Shown here in pieces: positions 26,338 through 34,839 of a DNA stretch of 64,000 bases. Origin of the DNA: a virus; IMG/VR virus record IMGVR_UViG_3300037189_025222, positions 1 through 64,000 of that record. One strand, given 5' to 3'. Both the position numbers and the translations under genes were made by a program. The notes beneath the pieces were generated by a model. That model ran no database searches. It had not been told where the DNA came from and saw only the letters and a list, made by a program, of their open reading frames with translations. The first letter of the stretch is position 1. Each line of letters opens with the position of its first letter.

Positions 26338-27096
26338 ATGAAATCATTTTCTGAAATGCTAAAAATATTAGAAGAAAGCAATCTATCATCGGGTCCTGTA
26401 AAAGACTTTCTTAAATCTACAAGCCGTCAAAACGACTATCGATTTTCAAGTCGCCAAGGCTTGCGACCTGCCGCCGATGTGAGACGCAGAGCAGCAAGAT
26501 TTGCTGGACTTCCTACAGAGAAAAAAGATGATAAATCACTACAAATAAAGAGCAGCTTTGAAAGATTAAGACATCATCTCACTACAGTTGGCGGCGATCT
26601 TAAAAAAGAACTTTCTAAAGCCAGAGTAAAGGGCATGTATCCAGACCTTTTTCCAAGTGAAAACGATATTTTTGCCGGGTTCACCCCAGAACAAATCAGA
26701 ATGCTACAAACAGCGATAAAAAATAGTTACAGTTTTGGTGGTTCAAGAGGAATGGGGTCATCCCCTTTAAATAGAGAAATTGATAGCAAGGTAGGTTTGA
26801 TAAAATTTAAAAGAGCTGCTGCTAGGGTTCCTTTTGAAGTTCGTCTTCAAAAAGCCGCAGAGGAAAGTGGCACGTTTGTTAGTGTAGACATGGATGAAGA
26901 TGAATTAAAACAATATGACATAAGGGATTACGATGGTCAAGAAATTATAATGCCAAAAGATTTAGATCCAAGCTCGCCAAAATATAAAGATACAATAATT
27001 CTATTGAAGAAAAAAGGATTTTTGGGACCGGATGCTAAAGAACTAAGCTCTCATAGAACGATAAAATGGCTTAAACAAAACGGATATTGGCAGTAA
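26338..27096 (+). CDS. Hypothetical protein with capsid-targeting-like leader, 252 aa
   Basis: Start chosen at 26338 behind TTTGGAG; an upstream in-frame ATG at 26218 would add a 40-residue tail in a poor context. MKSFSEMLKILEESNLSSG is strikingly like T4 capsid-targeting leaders and contains L-E-E-S, a T4-type prohead protease site. The mature part is basic (DVRRRAARFAGLP), then helical, ending KRAAARVPFEVRL...IKWLKQNGYWQ. Function unknown; candidate head-packaged protein. Confidence 0.7.
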   Translation: MKSFSEMLKILEESNLSSGPVKDFLKSTSRQNDYRFSSRQGLRPAADVRRRAARFAGLPTEKKDDKSLQIKSSFERLRHHLTTVGGDLKKELSKARVKGMYPDLFPSENDIFAGFTPEQIRMLQTAIKNSYSFGGSRGMGSSPLNREIDSKVGLIKFKRAAARVPFEVRLQKAAEESGTFVSVDMDEDELKQYDIRDYDGQEIIMPKDLDPSSPKYKDTIILLKKKGFLGPDAKELSSHRTIKWLKQNGYWQ

Positions 27097-27100
27097 GATT

Positions 27101-27223
27101 TTACTTCATGTCCCGCCAACCACCACTAGTATCCTGAACATTTATAGCATCAGGAGATATTTCCTTATCTCCAACATACTTCCAAGCTCTAGGCTTCGCC
27201 CTACCCTCCGCAGTCCTTTTCAT
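27101..27223 (-). CDS. Small hypothetical protein, 40 aa
   Basis: MKRTAEGRAKPRAWKYVGDK... a basic-to-acidic small protein. TAAGG lies upstream of the ATG. It fills most of the gap between two longer genes. Function unknown. Confidence 0.5.
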   Translation of the reverse strand: MKRTAEGRAKPRAWKYVGDKEISPDAINVQDTSGGWRDMK

Positions 27224-27292
27224 AATAGACCTTACATACTTTCAAGAAAACTCTGAAATGATAAGTCGCTCATAGTTTTATATACGAACTTA

Positions 27293-28138
27293 TTATCTTT
27301 TGTTCTTTCTTGTTGATCTGTATTTATTGTTTTTTGCTATGATGCTATATGGCTTTTTCTCAATTTTCTCAATTTTTTCTATAGTTTTTGCTTTTTTATT
27401 CTTAACTTTATCTATAGTCGTTATTTTCTTATATTCCTCTGCGTTTATTAATACCTTATCATTTAAACCATTCTTCAATAGGTTTTTCATAAAGTCTTGT
27501 CTATAAATTTCAGATCTACCGCACAAATGAACAAACAGAGCATCCTGTATAGGGTAGAAACGTTCTAAACAATTTAGGACATATGGTTTGTGTATAATAA
27601 TTCTATCTAAATTATTAGGTATAATTTTCTCAACCATCACCCTTTGCTCATATGGGAATATTCTCCACATTTTATCATTGCGTAGATCCCAGATATCTGA
27701 CTCAATTTTAATTGCTGCCTTGCTTACAAATTTGACTCCTGTATTAACTTTGTTTTCTGTTTTTATTTTATATTTGAAGTCCCACACAGAAGGATAATCT
27801 TTTTCTGGCTTTTCATAAAACAAATGATATAGTATATTATTATCTGATAAATCAATCGTTTCTTCTATTCTAAGGTTCATGCGATTCGCAAAGATGTCAG
27901 TATCAAGCCATACAAACCATTTCGCATTAGGAAATCTTAGTGATGCTCTTTTTAGTATTTCACACCTTCTATAGTGTAATTGATGAACCTCTTTTTCAAT
28001 CGGTTCTAACTCATCATAATAAAAATCATAATCGTTTAAAGAGCAATAATGATCAATGGTTTTACGAGTGTTAACTGCAAACTCCACATCAAGCGGCCAA
28101 TGACCACTAACTAATACAATATCACCTTTTTTATACAT
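27293..28138 (-). CDS. Glycosyltransferase, GT34/GMA12-like, 281 aa
   Basis: GT-A pattern: VLVSGHWPLDVEFAVNTRK, YRRCEILKRASLRFPNAKWFVWLDTDIF with the DTD metal motif at residues 79-81, then NTGVKFVSKAA and a later HLCGR motif. Resembles the galactosyl/mannosyltransferase GMA12/MNN10 group. The C-terminal ~45 residues are Lys-rich (KKAKTIEKIEKIEKK). AAGGAT precedes the start. One of several glycosyltransferases in the 27-32 kb block. Confidence 0.8.
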   Translation of the reverse strand: MYKKGDIVLVSGHWPLDVEFAVNTRKTIDHYCSLNDYDFYYDELEPIEKEVHQLHYRRCEILKRASLRFPNAKWFVWLDTDIFANRMNLRIEETIDLSDNNILYHLFYEKPEKDYPSVWDFKYKIKTENKVNTGVKFVSKAAIKIESDIWDLRNDKMWRIFPYEQRVMVEKIIPNNLDRIIIHKPYVLNCLERFYPIQDALFVHLCGRSEIYRQDFMKNLLKNGLNDKVLINAEEYKKITTIDKVKNKKAKTIEKIEKIEKKPYSIIAKNNKYRSTRKNKR

Positions 28139-28266
28139 AAAATCCTTGATATGTGATAAATTATATTTTATATATGAACTTTAGACTATTTATCTCTTGA
28201 TGGCATTTGTGACTTGGCCCGTACCACACATACAAAAAATCAAAGATTATATACAGGATAGATAGT

Positions 28267-28311
28267 TCAACAATCCAAAGCACTATAAACCGGACCATCA
28301 TTATTTGTCAT
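28267..28311 (-). CDS. Truncated DGPIYS-module peptide, 14 aa
   Basis: MTNNDGPVYSALDC then stop, on the minus strand behind AGGAGAA. It matches the first residues of the DGPIYSMLSGKP protein family at 31964-35790, so it is a truncated or leader-only copy in inverted orientation. Confidence 0.5.
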   Translation of the reverse strand: MTNNDGPVYSALDC

Positions 28312-28320
28312 AAATTCTCC

Positions 28321-28371
28321 TAATAATGGATATCTATCACATCAATATAAAGAAATATTTTGTGTAACAGT
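28321..28371 (+). repeat. Cassette 5' flank, copy 1
   Basis: TAATAATGGATATCTATCAC followed by ATCAATATAAA and TGTGTAACAGTT recurs at 31869-31912, each time upstream of a DGPIYS leader. Part of a conserved ~130-bp cassette flank. Confidence 0.75.
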
Positions 28372-28422
28372 TTTTAAATCAATTGGTGAAGCACTATTAA
28401 ATATATTGTATAAAAAAAGACG

Positions 28423-28467
28423 GGGGCATATATAAGTCAAAAGAGGTATATCATGACATATAATAAC
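28423..28467 (+). repeat. Leader block, copy A
   Basis: GGGGGCATATATAAGTCAAA then AGAGGTATATCATGACATAT, ribosome site and first codons, is near-identical at 31933, 32958 and (3' part) 35241. Confidence 0.85.
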
Positions 28468-28512
28468 AATGATGGGCCGGTTTATGCTAATTTTCATGAA
28501 ATAATTAAATGA
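28453..28512 (+). CDS. DGPIYS-module leader peptide, 19 aa
   Basis: MTYNNNDGPVYANFHEIIK, then a stop that overlaps the ATG of the following glycosyltransferase (ATGA). The module here is reduced to a leader peptide translationally coupled to an enzyme gene, with AGAGGT as ribosome site. Homologous by DNA and protein to the modules at 31964, 32989 and 35257. Confidence 0.6.
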   Translation: MTYNNNDGPVYANFHEIIK

Positions 28513-29402
28513 AATTTAAAATAATACTCAAAACAAAAAATGAAGATAACCTAATAGACATTTGGATAAAATACTACTCCAAAATGGTAGGCAAAGAAAA
28601 TCTAATCATATTTGATAACAATAGTACCAGCCAAAAAGTTTTAGATGTTTACAAACAACACTCAATAGAACCAATAGCTATTGAAAATCCAAATTCAATT
28701 AATTTTTTTCATAGACATGCAAATTTTTATGAAAACATATTTTCTAATTGTGATGCTTTTGCTATTTTAGATACAGATGAATTTTTGTGTGTTTATGAAG
28801 ATGGTGTATTCAGAGCAGATAAAGTTTTAGACACAATACAAAACTCTGAAGCTCAAGTTCTTGGTTCTATTTGGCTAGACCAAATGCATCTAAGCGACAG
28901 TATTGAATACTTTTTACCAAATAAAAACTGGAAAATTGATCACAATAAAAAATATGGTAAATCTATATTTAAAACATCTTATACAGAAATTAAAAATTAT
29001 ATTTATGGACATAATATATGTTGCAAAGATGCAGATACAAATACCAATTTAATTTTATTGCATCTAGATAGAACAAACCCTGAAATTAGAATTAAAAATT
29101 GCATTGACCTAAGTATAATAGAAAGTAATAATCATCAGAAGAAAGAATTGTTTGATGAACTTCAAAACATTAAGCTGACAGGCAAAGCAAGTAATTGGTT
29201 TCTAGATAGCAATTTTCCTGATAATTTTATGACAGGGGTTCATAAATTAAGAGAAATACAAGAATATTATCGAGATAGATATTCTTATTTAAAAAAACGC
29301 TATGGAACAAGCGAAGAATATATCAGAACAAATGTAATCAATCATTATATTTACGGAGAACAACATAAGCAAGAGATTTTTTATAGAGACAAATTTTTTT
29401 AA
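28509..29402 (+). CDS. Glycosyltransferase, GT92/GT2-like, 297 aa
   Basis: N-terminus IILKTKNEDNLIDIWIKYYSKMVGKENLIIFDNNST is the typical GT92/DUF23-type opening; DTDE at residues 88-91 (AFAILDTDEFL) is the metal motif, followed by GSIWLDQMH and later YGHNICC and LLHLDRTNPE. Retains full length. Its start is inside the end of a DGPIYS leader peptide, so it uses the cassette's promoter and ribosome site. Confidence 0.8.
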   Translation: MKFKIILKTKNEDNLIDIWIKYYSKMVGKENLIIFDNNSTSQKVLDVYKQHSIEPIAIENPNSINFFHRHANFYENIFSNCDAFAILDTDEFLCVYEDGVFRADKVLDTIQNSEAQVLGSIWLDQMHLSDSIEYFLPNKNWKIDHNKKYGKSIFKTSYTEIKNYIYGHNICCKDADTNTNLILLHLDRTNPEIRIKNCIDLSIIESNNHQKKELFDELQNIKLTGKASNWFLDSNFPDNFMTGVHKLREIQEYYRDRYSYLKKRYGTSEEYIRTNVINHYIYGEQHKQEIFYRDKFF

Positions 29403-29426
29403 GAGAAATAATGAGCCATATAAATA

Positions 29427-29648
29427 ATGAGCCACATATTAGATTTAAAATTTAAATACCACTTAATCATCAATGTTGATAAACAGCTGATTTTTGATGG
29501 ACCAGATCCTGAAAGACCTTGGTTTTCTTCTATTGCAATGAATATTAAATTGGTTGATGAAGAAAATAAAGAAATTTTTTTAGACCAACAACAAAAAGAT
29601 GAAATAATATCTACTCTTTCAAAAATAGGAAGCATAAATGGAAATTGA
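29427..29648 (+). CDS. Hypothetical protein, 73 aa
   Basis: Small alpha/beta protein; the start follows a duplicated AATAATGAGCCA sequence (29409 and 29425), and the second copy gives the longer frame. Overlaps the next gene by 11 nt, supporting coupling to the large glycosyltransferase. Confidence 0.5.
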   Translation: MSHILDLKFKYHLIINVDKQLIFDGPDPERPWFSSIAMNIKLVDEENKEIFLDQQQKDEIISTLSKIGSINGN

Positions 29649-31857
29649 AGTAGAAAACGATTTTAACGAAGAATTCTATGAATTAGTCTTACCTGAGGTA
29701 CAGGACTATTACAAAGGTTCCCAATTATCGAAACGAGAAAGATACTACCATCATTATTTGAATTACGGACAGCATCTTTACAAGAATTGCACGGAAGCAG
29801 AGAAAAAACTGTTTGGAGACATTGAAGTAAAAGATAACTTCAATGAAGATCTTCACGAGAAGAGGCATCCGGAAGTTAAAGAATATATGATCTATATGGG
29901 CGATTGGGTAGCACAATTGTCTAAAAGAAAAAGATACTACCACCATTACTTTAACTATTGTGTGCCTGGTTGCGATACTTCTTCATTGAAAGAAATTAAA
30001 GAATATACACAAAATATAAGAAAAAAATTGATCGAGAACCAAGAACTATACGAAAAACATAAAGGATCAATTGTTCTTGTTAATCATGTTTCTAATCCTT
30101 ATGGAGCCACACATTATCTATTAAGCTTATTCAAGTTGCTTAAAAAAGAAGGAGTTAAAGTCTGTTTATTAGATGAAATAGTAAATGAGAAACTTTACTC
30201 AAAATATCAAATAGATACAAAAGATGTGATTTCATACGAACAAGATCTATTATTCCTCTGTTATATCTACGAAAAAATCAAACCCAAGGTTTTTTACTTA
30301 AACTCGATAAGAGGCATATTTGTAGATTTCATCAATTTGAAAAATCCGAATGTGATTACACACAGTCATGAAATAGCAGATGTATACGGACGATATGACT
30401 TGTTACCGACTTATGTCGTATCCAAAAGAATCCAAAAGGAATTTGAAGACCAATGTAACCATAAACCAAAAATTCAACCCCCAATATTTTTAGATGAAAC
30501 TCTTGAACTCATAGACAAAGAGTTTAACAAGAAATTACCGAAAGTTTCAAATAGCAAAGGCGACATGGATCTTTCCAAAATAACTATCGGAATGTGCGGC
30601 CAGACCGAGACTAGAAAAAACCCAGAGCTTTTTGAAGCAGTCTCAAAATTATACCCGCAATACAATTTTTTATGGATAGGCGGAGAAAAAGGACACTTCA
30701 CAGACAGCCATAATCTGTACCATGTTCCTGTAGTGCAGTTCCCTTTTGTCTACTATAAGCTAATAGACTATTTTATTCTATTTTCTCAGGAAGACCCTTG
30801 TCCATATGTGGTATTAGAAAATTTGTATGTCAATAATAAAGTAATTACATTCAAAGATAACATATATACCGACCATAAGTGCGAACAAACAAAAGACATA
30901 TATTTTGAATTTGATGGAAAAGTATCACTTGAAAATTTGTGTAAGGTTATAGACCATCAAGTTATTGAAAAAACAAATAGAAAAGGAAATGGTAAAAAAT
31001 ACGTAATAGACAATTTTACTTCAATAAATATAAATTGTCTAATTGAAGACATGGAATATTTTATGGTATGTCACGATCAAGAAATAATAATCAAACACAT
31101 ATCTGATAATAACCACAACAATTTTCATTATATGTTTGTTGGAAATAAAAATTCAGATAAACTTAATAATACAGATAATAAAATTACGATCTGCCATGAA
31201 CTGCCTAAGAATTTGGAACAATATCCTAATTTATGTAGTTTTACCGCATGGTATGCTATTTCTAAAAATTATTTTTCAAAGAATAAAAAAATATGCTTAT
31301 TAGAGTATGATGTCAACTTATCTGATCAATTTTATGCATATCATGAAAAAGAAGTATGTAATCATATAGATGATCAAACAGTGGTTGCTTATTTCTATAC
31401 TTTAACAGATCATTATGTATTTTATAAAAGCACTCCATATCTTGAAATAGCCTTAAAAAAGATCTATGATATAGATCTTAATAGTTTTGTTCAAAAATTT
31501 AAGAGCCAATATCCTTTATGGCCAAACACAACCAATATGTGTATGAGCAAAAATACATTAGATAAATTTGTAGACTGGTTTTTGCCTATGACCGATCTCT
31601 TTAAAGAAGATCCATTGGGATCTTATGTTCATGAAAGGGCGTTTTTTATTTTTTGTGTAATAAATAATATCGAGATTAAATATGTCAAAAGTCCAATATT
31701 ATCACATAATCAACAGGCATCTCACCAAAACTTCGATGTTTACGGCAAAGTATTGAATATGTATAAAACTACAGTCTTAAACCAAGATATGATCTCTGAT
31801 TATGACGAGATTTATGAGGAAGCATACCGAATTAGCCTAATTAATTGTTCAAAATAA
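29638..31857 (+). CDS. Multidomain glycosyltransferase with N-terminal repeats, 739 aa
   Basis: Residues ~8-112 hold two copies of a module FNEEFYELVLPEVQDYY ... QLSKRERYYHHYLNYG and FNEDLHEKRHPEVKEYM ... QLSKRKRYYHHYFNYC, similar in plan to YL-x-x-NPDV ... HYL-x-x-G modules of glycosyltransferases. Residues ~140-470 look like a GT-B (GT4-like) domain: IVLVNHVSNPYGATHYL near the start and IGMCGQTETRKNPELFEAV, FLWIGGEKG, FPFVYYKLIDYFILFSQEDPCPYVVLE. Residues ~480-735 look like a second, GT-A-type domain with CLLEYDVNLSD. Likely builds a glycan on the virion or cell surface. Confidence 0.75.
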   Translation: MEIEVENDFNEEFYELVLPEVQDYYKGSQLSKRERYYHHYLNYGQHLYKNCTEAEKKLFGDIEVKDNFNEDLHEKRHPEVKEYMIYMGDWVAQLSKRKRYYHHYFNYCVPGCDTSSLKEIKEYTQNIRKKLIENQELYEKHKGSIVLVNHVSNPYGATHYLLSLFKLLKKEGVKVCLLDEIVNEKLYSKYQIDTKDVISYEQDLLFLCYIYEKIKPKVFYLNSIRGIFVDFINLKNPNVITHSHEIADVYGRYDLLPTYVVSKRIQKEFEDQCNHKPKIQPPIFLDETLELIDKEFNKKLPKVSNSKGDMDLSKITIGMCGQTETRKNPELFEAVSKLYPQYNFLWIGGEKGHFTDSHNLYHVPVVQFPFVYYKLIDYFILFSQEDPCPYVVLENLYVNNKVITFKDNIYTDHKCEQTKDIYFEFDGKVSLENLCKVIDHQVIEKTNRKGNGKKYVIDNFTSININCLIEDMEYFMVCHDQEIIIKHISDNNHNNFHYMFVGNKNSDKLNNTDNKITICHELPKNLEQYPNLCSFTAWYAISKNYFSKNKKICLLEYDVNLSDQFYAYHEKEVCNHIDDQTVVAYFYTLTDHYVFYKSTPYLEIALKKIYDIDLNSFVQKFKSQYPLWPNTTNMCMSKNTLDKFVDWFLPMTDLFKEDPLGSYVHERAFFIFCVINNIEIKYVKSPILSHNQQASHQNFDVYGKVLNMYKTTVLNQDMISDYDEIYEEAYRISLINCSK

Positions 31858-31868
31858 TGTTATCTTCC

Positions 31869-31912
31869 AATAATGGATATCTATCACATCAATATAAATG
31901 TGTAACAGTTCT
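31869..31912 (+). repeat. Cassette 5' flank, copy 2
   Basis: Second copy of the flank described at 28321, ~50 bp before the leader block at 31933. Confidence 0.75.
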
Positions 31913-31932
31913 TTAATGATATAAAAAAGGAT

Positions 31933-31978
31933 GGGGGCATATATAAGTCAAAAGAGGTATATCATGACATATAATAAC
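31933..31978 (+). repeat. Leader block, copy B
   Basis: Near-identical to the block at 28423-28467, covering the ribosome site and first codons of the DGPIYS module. Confidence 0.85.
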
Positions 31979-32071
31979 GAAGATTGGCCGATTTATAGTG
32001 TTTTGAATGGTAAACCAGGTTATGTTTATGACTATTTTGGTAATTGCAATGCTCAGGGATATCCAATATGA
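31964..32071 (+). CDS. Short DGPIYS-module protein, 35 aa
   Basis: MTYNNEDWPIYSVLNGKPGYV... with a Gly-to-Trp change in the core (DWPIYS). The C-terminal part is only ~17 residues and ends in an ATGA overlap with the sulfotransferase fragment. It looks like a module whose original partner was replaced by recombination. Confidence 0.5.
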   Translation: MTYNNEDWPIYSVLNGKPGYVYDYFGNCNAQGYPI

Positions 32072-32223
32072 ATGAAGCTGCCAAATGGCTGGGCCTGCCC
32101 ACGCCGCTGCCGCATGAGGACGCCACCAACGAAGCCGACAAGCCGACTTTGACGCCAGAGCAGGAGGCCCGCGTGCGTGAGATTTACGCCGACGATATCT
32201 CGCTCTGGGAAAATCTTCAATAA
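32068..32223 (+). pseudogene. C-terminal fragment of a sulfotransferase-like gene, 51 codons
   Basis: MNEAAKWLGLPTPLP, then DKPTLTPEQEARVREIY and DDISLWENLQ, aligns end-to-end with the last ~50 residues of the proteins at 19343 and 33938 (CAQWLGLETPVP...KPVLTEDQKILI...TLWESL). The N-terminal cofactor motifs are absent. Base composition is strongly GC-rich with codons GCC/CTG/CGC, unlike its AT-rich neighbours, pointing to import from a different genome. Confidence 0.75.
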
Positions 32224-32271
32224 TATATAAAACTTAAAAATATAATTCTAAATAAAAAGAAGTAAAAACCT

Positions 32272-32844
32272 TTAAAAATTACCGCAAGTCTCATACATCG
32301 CTTCGTGGTGTTGATAATTATCTCCATTATAAAATAAGTGAAACAAGGTTCCTATGCATGTAGAAGATAAAGTTGATGAGTTATTATTATAAAATGAAAT
32401 TAATGTTGATTTTGTTTCTTCACAATTAATACCATTAGGCCAAACTAATGGATTTGGTGTTGAAACACTAGAAGATATGGTAGTAAATGTAAGAGGGCTA
32501 TAATCTTCTGTCGTATCTGCACTAACGCCAACTTTAACGGTTCTTGTTTTAAAATTAACATATCCAAGATGATCATAATCTGGAGTATAAAGAGTTAATG
32601 CTTTATGTTCAACTATCTCAAACACAAATGCCCAGCCAGGAGATGAACTCAAACTTGGTCCCCACGCTGCTTGAACAACTGCTGCATAAGCACCAATTGT
32701 AATGTCTCCACAAGTTAAAGGATTGTTATACTCCCATGCCGTTCCATAATAAGTATCTTGCTGATTCCATCTAAATTCGTAGTTTTGAGGGTCCGCAGGA
32801 GACCACTTCCCACTCAACATACTATAAATTGGTCCATCACTCAT
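32272..32844 (-). CDS. DGPIYS-module surface protein, inverted copy, 190 aa
   Basis: MSDGPIYSMLSGKWSPADPQ carries the shared N-terminal module on the minus strand. The rest (~170 residues) is a unique beta-rich domain (ITIGAYAAVVQAAWG, WAFVFEIVEHKALTLYTPDY, NFKTRTVKVGVSA) with four Cys, two of them near the C-terminus. Strong GGGGGAG before the ATG. The C-terminal part is unlike other family members. Likely virion or surface exposed; inferred. Confidence 0.7.
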   Translation of the reverse strand: MSDGPIYSMLSGKWSPADPQNYEFRWNQQDTYYGTAWEYNNPLTCGDITIGAYAAVVQAAWGPSLSSSPGWAFVFEIVEHKALTLYTPDYDHLGYVNFKTRTVKVGVSADTTEDYSPLTFTTISSSVSTPNPLVWPNGINCEETKSTLISFYNNNSSTLSSTCIGTLFHLFYNGDNYQHHEAMYETCGNF

Positions 32845-32957
32845 AACTCCCCCTTTTTAACTATGTATGATATTACAATATTAAAATTGTCCTGATATAT
32901 GTCGAATTTATTTTCAAATTGTAACTTATATAAAAGTTTTTGATGATATAAAAGATA

Positions 32958-33003
32958 GGGGGCATATATAAGTCAAAAGAGGTATATCATGACATATAAT
33001 AAT
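32958..33003 (+). repeat. Leader block, copy D
   Basis: Third copy of GGGGGCATATATAAGTCAAA plus ribosome site and first codons, shared with 28423 and 31933. Confidence 0.85.
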
Positions 33004-33927
33004 GATGGTCCAATTTATAGTGTTTTAAGTGGAAAACCTCTTTTGTTCTCTGGTTTTGAGAAATACTCAATCAACAGAGGCGGCAGTATTGGGACTATTC
33101 AATACCCCGCAACTTGGTCAAGCACCAGCAATTCTTTTACTTTCACAGCCAATCCCAATAGGTCGCTTGACGTTGTTTTTACTCTCAGCGGAACCTCTTC
33201 CCTGACCGCCACTGTGCCTGCTCCCAGCTATTCCAACAGTTATTATAGACCTCGCATTCGCTCTTATAGTAACAACGGCGGGGATTTAGACAAAGACGGG
33301 TGGTACAACTACGGCAACTGGCCGTCACTTCCTACTAGTCTGAATGCTGGTTCCTACTGGGTCGATGCTCCGGTTACTGGTGACGGCGGTTATCCCACTG
33401 CGCATACAATCACCCTCCAGTTTGCCAACTCTGTGCTTACCAGTGCGAAACCGCGTGATATTTACACAGACTACACCCAATCCACACCAGCAGCGCAAGT
33501 TAGTGTAAGCGGTCTGGTGACATCGTTTACGGTTGCCCCCAACGCACAGCCTGGAAAGGTGTTCTTTACTGTACCGGCGGGTTCCGCGCGATCAGTGACT
33601 TTTGCCGACACTAGAGTTGCCTATACCCATCCGATCTCCACGCACTATATCGCAATCAGCAATGTCAATAGAATCTACGATCTCGACGAAAATCGGGGCA
33701 TAATTCGCTCTGTTGTCAACTATTCAAACTCTGGTTGGTATCTTGATGGCACCGGCACTTATTCATCGCCCTATACAGGAAATTCTAACACTATCAATAG
33801 TTCTGATTACTTCAAAACTAAGACTATGACTCTCAATCCCGGCGATTACATAGTTGATCTGCGGGCTGGCTACGACAGCACCGGATACCCCGGCACCGGA
33901 TACACCGGGACAATCACAATCACATGA
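32989..33927 (+). CDS. DGPIYS-module surface protein, 312 aa
   Basis: MTYNNDGPIYSVLSGKP (residues 1-17), then ~295 residues of beta-rich, Ser/Thr/Gly/Asn-rich sequence without Cys. Repeated short SxxVxG-type strands end in GTGYTGTITIT, typical of phage adhesin or carbohydrate-binding folds. From about residue 25 on, the codons are clearly GC-richer than in the module and flanks, so the C-terminal domain appears imported. AGAGGT ribosome site. Followed after 10 nt by a sulfotransferase-like gene. Confidence 0.75.
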   Translation: MTYNNDGPIYSVLSGKPLLFSGFEKYSINRGGSIGTIQYPATWSSTSNSFTFTANPNRSLDVVFTLSGTSSLTATVPAPSYSNSYYRPRIRSYSNNGGDLDKDGWYNYGNWPSLPTSLNAGSYWVDAPVTGDGGYPTAHTITLQFANSVLTSAKPRDIYTDYTQSTPAAQVSVSGLVTSFTVAPNAQPGKVFFTVPAGSARSVTFADTRVAYTHPISTHYIAISNVNRIYDLDENRGIIRSVVNYSNSGWYLDGTGTYSSPYTGNSNTINSSDYFKTKTMTLNPGDYIVDLRAGYDSTGYPGTGYTGTITIT

Positions 33928-33937
33928 GGTGCAGCCA

Positions 33938-34450
33938 ATGAGAGGCGCAAAAATCACACTACCAAATGGGAAAAAGTTTGCTCTGGTACCTCGTAGCGGA
34001 AGCTACAGTATCATATGGCAAGCTTTACCGACATCTCTAAGAAATCCAGTTGGAGAAAGATGGCATCCTATTAATGCTACTACTCACACTATAGGCTCAC
34101 CATTAAATAGCGACGATATTTCTGGCTTATGTTGTTTAGTTAGAGATCCTATTGAAAGATTTAAATCAGCTTGTGCTAGACAACAAAAAACTGTAGAAGA
34201 AGGGCTTAACCTAATCGAAACTGATGTCCACTTTTGGACACTGAAATCTATGGGACTACTGACTGATGGAATAACCCACTTTCGCTTTCCTGATCAAATA
34301 GATGATTGTGCGCAATGGTTGGGGTTAGAGACTCCTGTGCCAATATTGAATAACGAACCTGAAGAAGGCAAGCCAGTTCTAACCGAAGACCAGAAGATTC
34401 TTATTCGTGAAGCATACTCTTCTGATGTAACTTTGTGGGAATCTTTATAA
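33938..34450 (+). CDS. Sulfotransferase-like protein, 170 aa
   Basis: FALVPRSGSYSIIW (residues 14-27) and CLVRDPIERFKSAC (66-79) are the cofactor motifs, then VHFWTLKSMGLL and CAQWLGLETPVP. Closest in this window to 19343 (CARQQKTVEEGL vs CARRNKTVEEGL). Start chosen with GAGGTG upstream; an upstream in-frame ATG overlaps the adhesin. Located directly behind a DGPIYS adhesin, as 19343 is directly behind a discoidin adhesin. Confidence 0.75.
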   Translation: MRGAKITLPNGKKFALVPRSGSYSIIWQALPTSLRNPVGERWHPINATTHTIGSPLNSDDISGLCCLVRDPIERFKSACARQQKTVEEGLNLIETDVHFWTLKSMGLLTDGITHFRFPDQIDDCAQWLGLETPVPILNNEPEEGKPVLTEDQKILIREAYSSDVTLWESL

Positions 34451-34466
34451 AAAGGAAAAAATTATT

Positions 34467-34811
34467 ATGGTATATGATACTGATGGGCCGATTTATAGCA
34501 TGTTAACAGGGAAACCTGACCCATTCTGTTATTTTTGTGACAGTAACCAGGACGGACCTTATGCAACATGCGGACAAGGACCGCCAAACGGATACTTTAA
34601 CGGATTTCTTACCAGTGCTGAACGAGATAGTTGGTGTTATAGCCCGGTATTTAGAACCTATTGCAACCCTGAAATGGGATGTAGAGATTGCTGTTACTAT
34701 GGGGACTGCATTGGGAACGCACATTCTTGCAGTTCTCGCGAAGCACTAGGATATACAGTTTACACGAATGACAACTGCAATGGCGTTGGATGGGGCCAGC
34801 CTTGTTCATGA
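34467..34811 (+). CDS. Cys-rich DGPIYS-module protein, 114 aa
   Basis: MVYDTDGPIYSMLTGKPD then a Cys-rich C-terminal part with 12 Cys (FCYFC, GCRDCC, DCIGN...). The pattern suggests several disulfides in an exported or virion-exposed domain, or metal binding. No signal peptide. AAAGGAAA ribosome site. Shares the module but not the downstream sequence with its neighbours. Confidence 0.7.
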   Translation: MVYDTDGPIYSMLTGKPDPFCYFCDSNQDGPYATCGQGPPNGYFNGFLTSAERDSWCYSPVFRTYCNPEMGCRDCCYYGDCIGNAHSCSSREALGYTVYTNDNCNGVGWGQPCS

Positions 34812-34839
34812 GTTCAACAGTCATTTAAGGGGTTTAATT

